Position numbers and translations under genes: made by a program. A stretch of 64,000 nucleotides of DNA from Coemansia sp. RSA 487. Its lineage: Eukaryota > Kickxellomycota > Kickxellomycetes > Kickxellales > Kickxellaceae. The notes beneath the pieces are model-generated. The model ran no database searches and had not been told where the DNA came from. It was given only the letters and a program-made list of their open reading frames with translations. Shown piece by piece: positions 21,276 through 32,460 of the stretch; the stretch's first letter is position 1; each line of letters begins with the position of its first letter. The stretch is from assembly GCA_027577595.1 (NCBI GenBank), contig JANBRJ010000002.1, positions 372,001 to 436,000 on the forward strand. The letters run 5' to 3'.

Positions 21276-23836
21276 TTAGAAACATGTTGCCAACGAAAAT
21301 ACCTTCTTGGCACTAGCAGCAAACGTAGACCTTTCGCTTTCAGAGGCACCAACATTTGCGAGCAAGTCTCTCGCTTCAATCAAGCTCTTTAGGGTACGCG
21401 TCGCTCCATATCTCTCGGACGCCGCCTGCACAAGAAGTCCCTTTGCCTGAGCAATATTCGTGTCGCCGCCAAGGCAGATCAATCCCTTGGCTCCAGCAAG
21501 TGCAAATGGCAGATATTTGCTGTTCTCCTCAATGGTCTTCGCGATAGAAGCATCTCCAAACACCTTGGTCAGCTGGCCCTTGAGCGCTGCCTTCATGGGT
21601 GCAGCAAACGAGTCGTCAGCATCGAGAGCAGTATTGATCCGCACAACCATCGGGACGAGCGACGGATGATTATCGTCTATAGCTCTGAGAGAGTTGATAG
21701 ACTTGAGCGCCAAAAAGTACTTCTTCATACGCAGGTGCACCTCAAACGCAGAGACATGAGTCTCAGGCTGCGAGCCAACAGATCTTTCAAGGACCTCAAC
21801 AAACTTGAGCGCCTTCTCAAGGTGGTTGTCGGCCATGACAAAGGCAGAGCCGTTGGGATCCGCATCCACAGCTGCTGGCTTGGACTCGCCCACGCCGGCC
21901 GACAGGTTGTGCTGTCCGCTCTTTGCAGTGCCATTACGCGTCATAGGCTTTTTAGATGTGTCGACAGAAATGGGAGCAAATGGAGACCCAGCGGCCTTGC
22001 GGTCATGGAGATCGACATAGCAGCTGATAGCGGCGACAGCAGAATCGACGTACACCGGGTGTGTGAAAACCTGGTCCTCCCACTCGAGAATGTCAATGTA
22101 GGCACGGATCGTGAACTTGCGTATCGCGTACGTGTGGAAGTCATACTGGTCTTTGTGGTACGTCTCAAACGAGTGCGACACCTGGTGGAAGTGCTTGAGG
22201 GCACGACCAATGTCGTCTAAGCGACGGTATGCGTGGCCACGCTCGCGCATGTACCAGATGGTCTGCGTGTCAACAATCTCCTGAATCATGTGCTCCGCAT
22301 CGTCGCGCACAAACAGAACAATCGTCTTTTCAGCATCATCGACCTCGTTGTTGCGCAGCATATACTTGACAGTCCTTGTGTTGATAAACCGATCGTTCAG
22401 GTCCTTCTGCCGGCCAAAGTCCATGACGTCGCGAGCACCGCGAATGTCTCCTGCGTGCTTGAGGATCTTGGCTTTGACCATATACAGATCAACAGTGTCT
22501 GGCGATGCATTGATTGCTGCTTCCATTAACTGCAGCGCGCGCTCATAGTTGCCATAGTAGTCTGCATGCTGTGCCAGATAGAACATACACCACGTGGAAA
22601 CAGACAAAGACTCATCGTCTGTGGAATCATCAAGCCGCTTGGTGGCACAAAGCTGCGAAGAGTACCCTTCAAACAGCTTTCCAAGCGTCTCCCCTTTCAC
22701 CTTGTCAGTGTACAGTGTCTTCATGCTGGTAAACAAGGACGGGATTCCCTTGCGCAGCGAAAACTTGGCAAGCTTGTCGGCCTCTTTAACGAAATCATCC
22801 CCGTTGCAGAACGTAAGAGGCAGGAACTTTAGGGCATTTGACTTTGGGAACTGCTGCTGCAGACCTTTGATGATCTCGAGAACCGCATCCTTATCCTCTG
22901 GGCGCGATATATCCAGACCGTTGCACGACAGGTAGCCACAGATGTACGTGTTGCTGTCCGGGTTACGCTGGATCAGATCTTGATAGGCCGAAGCTGCAGC
23001 CTCCTTGCGATCGAGTTTGAGTAGCAGCTTTGCTTTCTGCTCCTTCCAGGCTGTGACGTCAGTGACACGTGGGCGGACCTCCTTGAGGTTGTCCAGTGCG
23101 GTCTGGTAGTCGCCGTTGAGCTCCATAAGCCAGTTCTTGTACATCAGGAGTTCGCTGACATCCCCCTTGTAGCTGGAGTTGTTAGCCTTGAAGGGGCTGC
23201 TTTCGTCCAATAAAATATGTTCGTGTGTCGATATAACTTTGAGAGCAAGATCGTTCCGACCAGTCAACTGGTGAGCCACAGCAAGTCCCAGCCAGTAGTG
23301 CGGTGTGCTGGAGTCGATCTTCACGATCCTAGATCTCACCTCAACAAGCTTCTGGTACTGCCTCAGCTGCGTGTACAGCTGGCCAAGCTCTCGCAGAATA
23401 GTCGGGTTTTCGGAATCGGCCTTGAGGGCCTCCTCGTAACACCTGGCGGCCTCTTCGTAGTTCTCGTCAAACCTGCAGACAATACCGTAGACGTGCCAAC
23501 TAATCGAACTCTTTGGACTGATTTCAATCCCGCGCTTAATGGTTTCATACGCCTCTTCTTTGCGATCCAAGTGGGCCAAAAACATGCCCTTGACTGCCAG
23601 CGTCTCGCCGTGACTAGAGTACTTTTTCAATATTTGATCGCAGGTCTTTAAGCCCTTTTTGAATTGTTTAACTTCGTATAGCTTCTACAGGTTCCAGACA
23701 AACACATGCTAGATTTAGTTCCGCTTCTTCATTTTGGATTCCAAAGTTCAAAATCTGGCTGTCACTGTCTACCTACCAGTGCTGCGCGGAACAGCGCCTG
23801 CTCCTTGTGCGGAAGTTCAGAAACAGTTAGCGACAT
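21276..23836 (-). CDS. N-terminal acetyltransferase A auxiliary subunit (NAA15 / Nat1)
   Basis: Ribosome-anchoring scaffold of NatA, which acetylates nascent chains after Met removal. Exon 1 is 23777-23836 (20 codons, reading MSLTVSELPHKEQALFRAAL, donor GTAGGT). A 92-bp intron follows, then exon 2 at 21276-23684 (acceptor CTGTAG), for 822 aa; human NAA15 has 866. The joined N-terminus has the LPxKExxLFR...YExKQFKKGLK pattern of the family, which neither frame gives alone. TPR units follow (GETLAVKGMFLAHLDRKEEA, SISWHVYGIVCRFDENYEEA), with further TPR-like helices to the C-terminus (ALQLMEAAINASPDTVDLYMVKA, for example). A Lys/Ser-rich disordered insert near the middle of the C-terminal half replaces the charged region of animal proteins. 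It shares a 604-bp divergent promoter with PDS5. Confidence 0.94.
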
Positions 23837-24180
23837 TCTTCTATTGTTCGAAATCCACCTTAAAGATGTTTTTAATTGAGTAAAGGACAAAGAAAAGCTC
23901 TGAAAATGAAAATAGAAGCACTTTGTTCTAGCTGAAACGAGTAATATGAAGCCGAGAGGGAGGGCAACAAGAAAGAAATAGTGAAAATTTAAGAAAAGGA
24001 AACAAAAGCGGAAAACATTTCTTTAAATATAGAAGGCTATTTGTGGTTTTGGCTGACGCCCACTGTTGTGTCTGTTAAATTTATCGACTGCCAAAAACAC
24101 ACCAAAAACTTTGCATCTCTAAATCGTGCGATTTCTGAGAATTAACTTTTGATCGAATCTGTTTGCGCCTTCTTTCTTTG

Positions 24181-24186
24181 ACGCGT
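24181..24186. promoter_or_regulatory. MCB-type ACGCGT upstream of PDS5
   Basis: A palindromic ACGCGT 260 bp upstream of the PDS5 start, in the divergent NAA15/PDS5 spacer. It is the core binding site of the MBF (Mbp1/Cdc10) G1/S transcription factor in yeasts. Confidence 0.4.
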
Positions 24187-24365
24187 CACAGCTTTTTTTT
24201 TGGCGTTACTGCGCGTCCCGACTTGACACGTTCTCCCCTCCTCCACTTTTCAGAGCTCCAGTGTCTTTTCTCCCTCCATAAACTTTTTGCTCTGTTCTCT
24301 TCTTGGACTGTCTTTAAATCACTACTTTTTTCACTCCCTTTTTCATACCAAATCTTGCGTTTTGG

Positions 24366-24371
24366 ACGCGT
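24366..24371. promoter_or_regulatory. Second MCB-type ACGCGT upstream of PDS5
   Basis: Lies 75 bp upstream of the PDS5 ATG. Two copies in under 200 bp make chance less likely than for a single hexamer. Confidence 0.4.
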
Positions 24372-24440
24372 GCTCCTTTTCAGACATAAGGTTTCTCTGC
24401 TTGCTTCTCAAAAACAGCCGCAAACTTCTTTGATCCAAAC

Positions 24441-27400
24441 ATGACACAGGATAATGAGGCCCAGGAGCTGAGTTTTCAGCCAAAGCTCTTCACAAACGCA
24501 ACACAGAAAAAGGCTGTTACGATCTCTGAGCTGTACAAACAACTAAAGGTAAGAAATCCAAAGCAGTATCATTAGACACGCATGACTATCTCCTACACTA
24601 CGCATCAGTTTCACAGAAAGAATGTCTAGCCAACAAATTCCTTTTTATTCAAATATCCCCTTTGCTAACTAAATCACTTTCAACACTGCTGATAGAAGCT
24701 TTCCAAGGAGCTCAACAGTCTTGAGCAGGAGACCGTCGATACGCAGACGCTGGACGCAGTGACACGACAGCTTTTGGCGCCAGCTCTATTAAAGCACAAA
24801 GAGGCTGGCGTTGTTTCCTACGTAACATGCTGTATTGCAGATATACTTCGACTTTACGCACCAGAGGCTCCGTACAGTGATAGCGAGATCAAGACGATAT
24901 TCAATGTCTTTATCGACCAGCTTCAGCTTCTGGGCGACCATAACAACCAGTTTTTCCCGCTGCGCGAGTACCTTCTAACAAGCCTTGCCACGGTGCGCAC
25001 GCCCGCTCTAGTTGCCATGCTGCCAGACTCTGAGCAGATTGTTTCGCGCTTCTTTACTGTGCTTTTTGGCGTTGTCAGTCCAGACCAGCCGCACAACATC
25101 CAGATGCAGATCCTTGATGTCCTTCAGCAGCTTTTGGAAGAGCCAAAGACCGTGGCACAAGACGTTATTGATGTGATTTTGCTGCAGTTTACAAGGAAGC
25201 GCCAGCAGGATAATCCTACTGCACACCAGCTTGCCAGCGACCTGGCCAATGCTACAGCCGATATCCTGCAAAAGTACATTTACCAGTACTTTAATGACGT
25301 TATTGTCAGCGCCTCACAGCTGCGTGCCGACCAGATGCGCAACGAAGGAGAAGCAGCCGCTGGTCAGCGCAGAGAACGCGCCGCGTCAATGAGTAATTCG
25401 CTTGATGATCTACGCTCAGCACATTATCTTATCCTAGAACTAAACAAGTCCGCACCGGGCACACTGCTCAATGTTATTCCTCAGCTCGAGGAGGAGATGT
25501 GCGTTGAGGATGTCGATATCCGTGTACTGGCGACCGGTGTTCTTGGGGAGATGTTTGCAGAGAAGGGATTTACACTGGCGAAACGTTACGAGACAACGTG
25601 GAAGACGTGGAAGGGCAGAAGAGCGGACGCCTCGCCTTTGGTGCGTGTTCAATGGATCGAGCACGCTGTTTCTCTATATCAGCACCAGCCACAGCTCTCT
25701 CGCGAGCTGAACGACTTTGTAGTGGAAAAGCTCAGCGATGTCGACGAAAAGGTGCGCCAGGCAGCGTGCCACTCTCTGGGGATCCTTGAAATGTCGCAGT
25801 CTGTGCAAGGCGCAATCAGCGAAAGCGTTGTCGAGGCATTGAGCGAGAGATGCAAAGATCGGCGTTCTCATGTCAGATCGGAGGCGATCATATCACTTGC
25901 GGCGATGTACAGCCAGGTGTACGAGGAGCTAGAGGGCGGGAATGTGGCTGCTAGAAACAAGTGGGGCGGCATCCCGTCAAAGATATTTGTGCTTCGCTAT
26001 ATCAACGATCCCGATATTGATTCAAAGGTTGAAAGCATACTCACCGGCGCCATCCTCAATTTTACTAAAATCAAGGACGACCGGTCAAGATGCCAAAGGC
26101 TGTTATTTGTATTCAGCAGCCTGACAACTAAGGCGCGTAATGGGTTCTTTAGCTACATGCAGCGGCAACGCGATGCGATCCGCCTCACAGACATGTATCT
26201 TGAGCTATGCGGGAAGCAATGCTCCAGCGCGACTGAAGAATCTGGAAGCGCGATTGACCAGCAGATCCGCCTTATTATAGTTAAAATCAGCACCCTATTC
26301 CCTGAGAAATCAAAAGTTGAAAGTGCACTCACGCAGCTGGCCGGTCTCCACGACGCAGAAGTGTACAAGGGCCTTCGTCAAACTATGGACCCCAACAACG
26401 ATGTGAAAGCAGTCCGCAAGCATCAGAAGAGCTCACTAAAGCGGCTTTCATCCCTTGCACCGAGCCTGCTGGAAACAACTGCGCCGATCTGGAAATGTGT
26501 CGGGCTAACAACAATCAACCGCGGCTTGGTTCCTTACCTTATCGAATATATGTCTTCGAGATTTTCCAGCTCAAGCAACGCTGCCCAGATTGCATCTGCT
26601 GCAGAGACAATCTTGAGCTATATTACAAATGTCTTTCCCGAAATGCTTTGCTCGAGCTCTGACGCGCTCTTTGATACTGCTGAGCTGGGACTGGATGATG
26701 TGGTCACTACCGAGGAAAGGCTGGCGCTAATGGTCCGCTACGCAAAGGCCATTCCAAAATCGGTCCCCAAATCTGCGGAATTGGAATCCCAGCTTGCATC
26801 CTTTGTACGCGCTGGCAGTCTGCGGCAAGCCAAATACTCGGCGTACCTGCTCACGCAGATGGAGGGAACAGAGTCGCAGTGCTCGATATTGACAGGGGAC
26901 ATGGTGGACAACCTGGATAACCGCCATCTGGAACGCAGATCTCCATCGTTTGCTGCTCTTTCGCGCTTTGCGCGCTATGCACCCAGTGCCTTTTCTATGT
27001 ATGCCGAGAGAGTTAGCCAGTATCTTGTGCAGAGCGTGTTGCTGGATCCGCTAAGCGATGCGGATATGGACGACGAGCCAAAGGACGACGAGGGCATGGA
27101 TACTAGTGACGACTCAGAGTGGGTGCCCCGTGAAAGTCTTGACGAAAGCGGCTTGGTCAAAGTGCACGCAGTGAAGATCCTGACCAACTGGCTTGCAGGA
27201 ATGGAACGCCAGATGCTTACACGCGACAATGTGCAGACGGTCCTAGGCACGCTTCGGCAGCTTGTACGCAATGCGGGCGAGATGCAGCAAGATCGCAAAA
27301 CACGCACAGTCCACCGCAACCACCTCCTCTTGACTGCTGGCTCATGCATGATGAAGCTTGCGTCGTTTGCGCACTTTGAAAAGATGCTGAACACAGCTGA

Positions 27401-28298
27401 CATGCTTGCTTTTTCGATGCTTGTGCAGGCGTCTTGCTATGAAGTTCGTTCTTCTTTTCTGTTGAAGAAGCTTGTGCCAGCGCTTGTGGCCCGACGGATC
27501 CATGTGCGGTACATACCAGCGATCTTCCTCGTTGCCTATGATGTTGAGCCAACCCTGCGCGACAATATCAAGCACGTTGTCGAACAGCGTTTGTCGCAGT
27601 TCCGTCCAACGCCTGGATCTCCGTCGGTTGTTGAAGATAGTCTGTGCCGCTTCCTATATATCTTGGCGCATCATCCGGACTGGGACGACTCACAGCCGGT
27701 GGCAACGCTGGAGCTGTTTGCGCCGTACATTGAGTTCTATATTGGCTGTGTGTGCATGTCACAAAACGTATCGTTGTTGTTCTGCTATGCTGGAGAGATC
27801 AAGACATACCAGAACCGACCCGTTGTTGATGGCATAAACAAGCAGATCTCTAACGAGGTATTTACTCGGCGCCTCTATGTGTTGAGTGAGCTAGCGCAGT
27901 ATTTGCTGCGCGAGAAAAGTATCTCGTCAAACTGGCCAGTCAATGTTTATCCTGGCAAGTTAGCGCTGCCAACGGATATATTTGAGCCGCTATCAGATAC
28001 GGACAAGGTATCTGTGCCGCGCGACCCATTCCTCAGCCCCGAGTTTATCAGCCGACGTGCAAAGACGCCGGCAGCCGCAAGAGCCAATGCAAATAAGCGC
28101 ACTCGCCCTAAAATTGCTGTATCTGCGGCAGCTGCGCCAACTGGGGAGGTTGCTGACAAGTCCAAGATCAAGCGCCAAAGATCTCTTTCTGGCAGCAGGA
28201 CTAGAGCGAAAGGAAAGGAACCTGCACCGATGGACGATGAAAGCGATGTCGAAGACGTGGAGATGTCCAGTGTAGCTGAAACCAGCGACGAGGAATGA
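24441..28298 (+). CDS. Sister chromatid cohesion protein Pds5
   Basis: Cohesin-associated HEAT-repeat protein that regulates Wapl release and Eco1 acetylation. Exon 1 is 24441-24548 (donor GTAAGA) and exon 2 is 24696-28298 (acceptor TGATAG), with a 147-bp intron, phase 0, and 1,236 aa in total. The N-terminus (LSFQPKLF, then ISELYKQLKKLSKELNSLEQ) and the block ALLKHKEAGVVSYVTCCIADILRLYAPEAPY are Pds5 signatures. Further family blocks include LRSAHYLILELNKSAPGTLLNVIPQLEEEM and the HEAT helices around DEKVRQAACHSLG. The C-terminal 120 residues are a basic, Ala/Lys/Arg-rich tail ending in a very acidic patch (DDESDVEDVEMSSV), as in fungal Pds5. Two ACGCGT boxes lie upstream. Confidence 0.95.
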
Positions 28299-28886
28299 AC
28301 TTGGCATTTTATTGTTTCTTTTAGTTTTTATGTTCACATTGGCGAGATACAGTTCCCAATACTATGGTGAGTCAAGAGAGAAAAAGAATCCATTGCAGCC
28401 ATACAATTAATGGACCCAGAAAGAAAAAGCAAACCAGCGACTCAAGTTCCAGCTTCTCACGTGCGTATAGCGAAGGGTAGAGCAACTGGGATCCTAATTT
28501 TACTAGTTCAAATGCCTCTATCTTTGGTAGAAAGTACTCATCCGAGACGTTGAATCCACAGATGAATTATATGAGATGCAAGCATCACTTAAAGCCATAT
28601 TGACTAGAATGCTTCCAATGCCACCAACATATCTCACTGTGTACTAAACATTATTGCAGCTGATAGCTGCTGGTGTATGTGGTTTGGATGTTTCGAGTAC
28701 TAAAAGAAACAGGACGAGGGCAGCCAACGTTTCTGATGAAACAAGCGACACAGAGATCGCAAAGTGCGAAAGGGCCTACAAACCAATAGTTTATGAATAA
28801 ACTCCTTTACTTGCTACTAGAACATATTAGAACAGTTGTTGGTTGAAGTTTTCTAGTGATCAAAGAAAGTTACAAAGATACTAAAG
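28299..28886. other. Convergent 3' spacer, nothing recognised
   Basis: About 590 bp between the 3' ends of PDS5 and the broken FunK1 gene. AT-rich, with no coding signal or repeat that I can support. Confidence 0.5.
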
Positions 28887-31452
28887 CTACTTGGCTACTT
28901 GGAGCTCCTTGCGTGCCTGTTTTGCATGGTGTTGAAGTACGGTTAGAAGATCTTGTGATATCGTTTGTTCCTCCTTAACGCGCATTTCAAACGGGTCAAT
29001 GGGTTTAGAGGGTTCCTTCGTGTTCTCGGGGTCATTCACTAGACCTATGCCATTGTCATATTCATCTTTCTCTTTGCGATGAATCTGTGTTCCGTGACAT
29101 GGAATACTCAGGGCAGCGCCAAACCTAGGGTTAAAGAACATATACTTGTGCAAGTGAACAGCTAACGTATTTAAACGCTCACCATCGCCGATGTTGCTGT
29201 CATGCTTGCCAAAACCACTAACAGTCCTGTTATAGAAACCTCCAATAGTGCTAAGATCTGAGCGCTTTTGATCAGCTATTTCTTCCTCATAGCCAATGCA
29301 CCACTGGCTGATGTGATGCCTGCAGTTCCAGTCCTCGCAATTATTACTAATGCCAAACGTACCATACCAGCACACCAGGTACAGTAGCGACTCCCAATCG
29401 TCTAGCATCGTGCGTGGGATATCTGAATTGGTCAGGTTGCCGATGCTCATAAATGGCAACGTGCCAGTCCGTTCGGGACGCCCATGAGGTTTTCCCGCCG
29501 ATCGGTCGAGTGCACAGTCGAAATCGATAAGCAATCCATGGACGCCGCTGTCATTCCGAACAACTAGAATATTGTTATCCGAAATATCCCTATGAAGAAT
29601 GCTGCATTCGTCGCTGATTGCCTTGTGGCAACGCATGGCATCGCAGAGAACGACGATAAGCTCGGAGGCGGACCTGGCGGTATTAAGAGGTTCGCCAATC
29701 GGCTCCATCGCGTAACGGACATGGAAATAGAACGGCGTCCTCCTTTTCTGCTCGTCGTCTAGCCCAAACAAGATCTCGCGAGCGCAGTCAAGTACTTTCC
29801 CGGTGTGCGATGGCTGACGAACCCACCCGCCGTTCAGCAGTGTCGGATATAGTCCGTTATATTCGGTGTTGCTGCCGAGAACTCCGTTAATCTTGTCCAG
29901 AATGTTTATCTCGCTGCACACCTCGCCGCTGTTGACAAGCGTTTCGGGCGCAAGCTGTGGCGATGGCCAAACAAATGGTCTTGATGCCGCCGTCAATACG
30001 AAGTTCTTTTACGTCGGCTTCCAAACCAGAGTTCTCATCGTCCTCTTCCGATGTACCACAGATCGTCCAAGAATCTTTTATGACGACAGAAGGCACGACC
30101 GGGTTTTCCACTGAGACCGGCACTTCGGGTCTGTTTGGCGTGGCCAGGAAGCAGCGGCAGTGGCGACCGAACAGCTTGTCAGCAACCATTATAACATCTG
30201 TCAAGTAGTACAAGGCTGGCACCTCGGGATCGCTTCCCGATGGAACGTGTATTGCCTGGCATTGTATATCTGGACACGGCACGATCGTCTCATCAAGCCC
30301 CAGCTGCCCTTTTCTGCACAGCGACCAACCGACGAGAAGGCGGATAAACTCTCTGCGCTTGGTAGCATCCGTTATGTCTATCGCTGGCGAGGAATATGCT
30401 CGGTAGTTGCTAATGATGTATGCGCTGGCCGATTCGCCACAGCACGTCAGCCCCCACACGAAGCGCCGGTCGTGCTGGTTAGCATAGATGTTTCGTGAAT
30501 AGTCGAAAAGCTGTATGCGTGCGTCGTTCAGACTCTTTGTGCTTGAATTGCTCTTGATTTCAGCCACGCAAAACGTCCCGGCATAGCTAGGGTTCGGCTG
30601 CAGCTTAACTTTGTGTCCCGCTCTGCGCGTTCTCAAGATAAGGTCAGCTCTCGTGTCATCGTCGGCGTCGCTGGGGTTGATGTCCGTTTTTTCAAAAGGC
30701 AGGATCAGCCTGCACTCGTCCGTATCTCTTTGGGCGGCCGGAATCTCCTGCTTAGCGTAGTGTGCGACAAGTAGGATGAATGCTGACATATGTGCGTATA
30801 TTTGCCTTTCAGATTCGAACGGCTTCTTTTGCTTGTATGTCGCTGGCTGCGTCCAAGGCAGAGCAGCCAGAGCAGCACTCGCTGGAGAGAGGTTGCCGTC
30901 CGCATCCGTACAATCGCTCTGTTGGATATTGCCTGCTGTACTTAGGCGGTTGGCTTCGTCAAGACACTTCTCCACGCGCGCAGCCACGGCTTCGAAAATC
31001 TGCGATGCTCGTTCAGCAAGTTTGGGGTCTCTGGGCTGAGCATGGTTAATGACGCTTGCAACATCTGTCAGAATACGAGTGTCGAGTTCGCTTCGCACAT
31101 CATTTCACCTTTTCTCAGTGACTTCTTTTCTCGAAAGCCCCCTGAACTGGAGCGTGCTGCTATGGCCGGATGATTTTTTCTGCGGCGTCTGGCCGGCACT
31201 TTTGCTGTACAGGCTTGGAGCTAGATAGAGTTGAAACACACAAGTGCTGAAATAAACATCTAGCATATTGCTTTCATTCGTACATTATATGTCAGAGAAC
31301 CACTAGTTTTGCTCAAAGGGCAACTTACTTGTATTGCCCGATTTATTAGTCTTCCGCGGCGCTTTCTTTGGCGGGTTTGCCCTGTTGTTTATGTAGGGCG
31401 CAGGCACCTCGTCCGATGAGGAGCCTGAAGTTGCTTTTTGAATGTTGGCCAT
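28887..31452 (-). pseudogene. FunK1-type (fungal-specific) protein kinase, disrupted
   Basis: The C-terminal frame holds the kinase signature of the FunK1 family: the catalytic loop HRDISDNNIL, LLIDFDCALD in place of DFG, and ERTGTLPFMSIGNL. The upstream frame holds the family's N-terminal region (ERQIYAHMSAFILLVAHYAKQ, RADLILRTRRAGHKV). A good first exon can be placed at 31329-31452 (donor GTAAGT), joined to an acceptor at 31220/31221, and it reads in phase into the next part. Two defects are visible. There is an in-frame TGA at 31105-31107, between LSRKEVTEK and NDVRSELDTR. A one-base frame change occurs near 29970-29990, where the two long frames overlap and no intron of suitable length and phase fits. 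Either the gene is a recent pseudogene or the assembly carries errors here. FunK1 genes are multicopy in many fungi, so loss of one copy would be unremarkable. Confidence 0.75.
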
Positions 31453-31830
31453 TTGTTACTGAAATGCGCAAGTGGAAAGAGGAAAATAGTACAAAAGTTT
31501 TGAATAATTAAAAGGGGAGAAAAAAAGCGATGGGCTTGCACCTTTTTATTTACACAGCTTTTTATCTTTGTTTACAATAAAAAAATCAATTTATCAAACT
31601 AAAACCCACATAATATGATGAAAAGCAAATGCTATCACTTTAGCAGATAGATTAAATCATGATACGGACTATTGACTTCTATGCTGCTCACAGCCACTTA
31701 AGCAACATATTTCAGAGTTATCGCCTCAATACCTCTACGATCTGGTTTGCGTTTAAACCAGGTTAGGTGGAGCAGTTTGACAAGCTGATAATCGCTACTC
31801 TCTCCTCGTTTCAACCTGCTGCCCTTTATC

Positions 31831-32094
31831 AAGGGAGGTTTGTATAAATATAACCTCTCGTATTGTGGTTGAAAAATTTTAGCTCGGAGAATGAGTATAA
31901 AATTCCATACAATTGCGAAAAATAGCTTTTGTAAGAGTATAAAATCGATACAACTAGTTTGCGGAAGATATTCAAAGGTATTTTACGAACTTCTAATCTG
32001 ATTTTCCGATATTTTGTATTGGCTTTCTCTTGCAAACAATGAAAGGCACAGCTTTCACACATCACAAAAATGTTGTTTTATACAAACCTCCCTT
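31831..32094. repeat. Possible MITE with 18-bp terminal inverted repeats
   Basis: aagggaggtttgtataaa at 31831-31848 is matched exactly, in inverse orientation, by tttatacaaacctccctt at 32077-32094. The 264-bp unit is AT-rich, carries no coding capacity, and contains two related 20-bp direct repeats starting gagtataaaat (31893 and 31935). A target-site duplication is not obvious. A shorter hairpin (ctggttt/aaaccag, 31742-31761) lies just outside. The rest of the 31453-32460 spacer is POL2 promoter and AT-rich filler. Confidence 0.45.
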
Positions 32095-32164
32095 CTTCGA
32101 AATAGCAAAATCTTTTCAGATCTTCGTTATTGGAGAATCGCGAACCAAGAAAACAATAGAGAAA

Positions 32165-32170
32165 ACGCGT
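32165..32170. promoter_or_regulatory. MCB-type ACGCGT upstream of POL2
   Basis: Lies 296 bp upstream of the DNA polymerase epsilon start, followed closely by a further CGCG (ttatatcgcgtttcc). Confidence 0.4.
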
Positions 32171-32418
32171 TTATATCGCGTTTCCTCGCATTTTCCACAG
32201 CTTTGTCTACTGCTGAGAATTTGTGGCAACGAGCGAAACAGATCAAACCAAGACGATTTTCTTTGCTTTTTTTTGCACACGCTCTACATATTATTTATTT
32301 CTCAAATTCCTGGCTAGAGCTACAAACCTTGCGACAAACACTCAATTCACGTTTCCCTGTCTACTGTATAACAGCACAGAGACAATTGTTCTTCATTTCA
32401 CCTTTGTATCTCATACAC

Positions 32419-32424
32419 ACGCGT
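32419..32424. promoter_or_regulatory. Second MCB-type ACGCGT upstream of POL2
   Basis: Lies 37 bp before the ATG, so it may fall in the 5' UTR or close to the start site. POL2 is an MBF-controlled S-phase gene in yeasts. Confidence 0.35.
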
Positions 32425-32460
32425 AAAAGAAAATAGTTACGGTCTCGTGCGCTGGCCAGC

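Noticed and set aside
29885-29996. A 45-bp GT-AG intron joining the two FunK1 frames
   Set aside because: Its length is a multiple of three, so removing it does not change frame and cannot connect the two parts.
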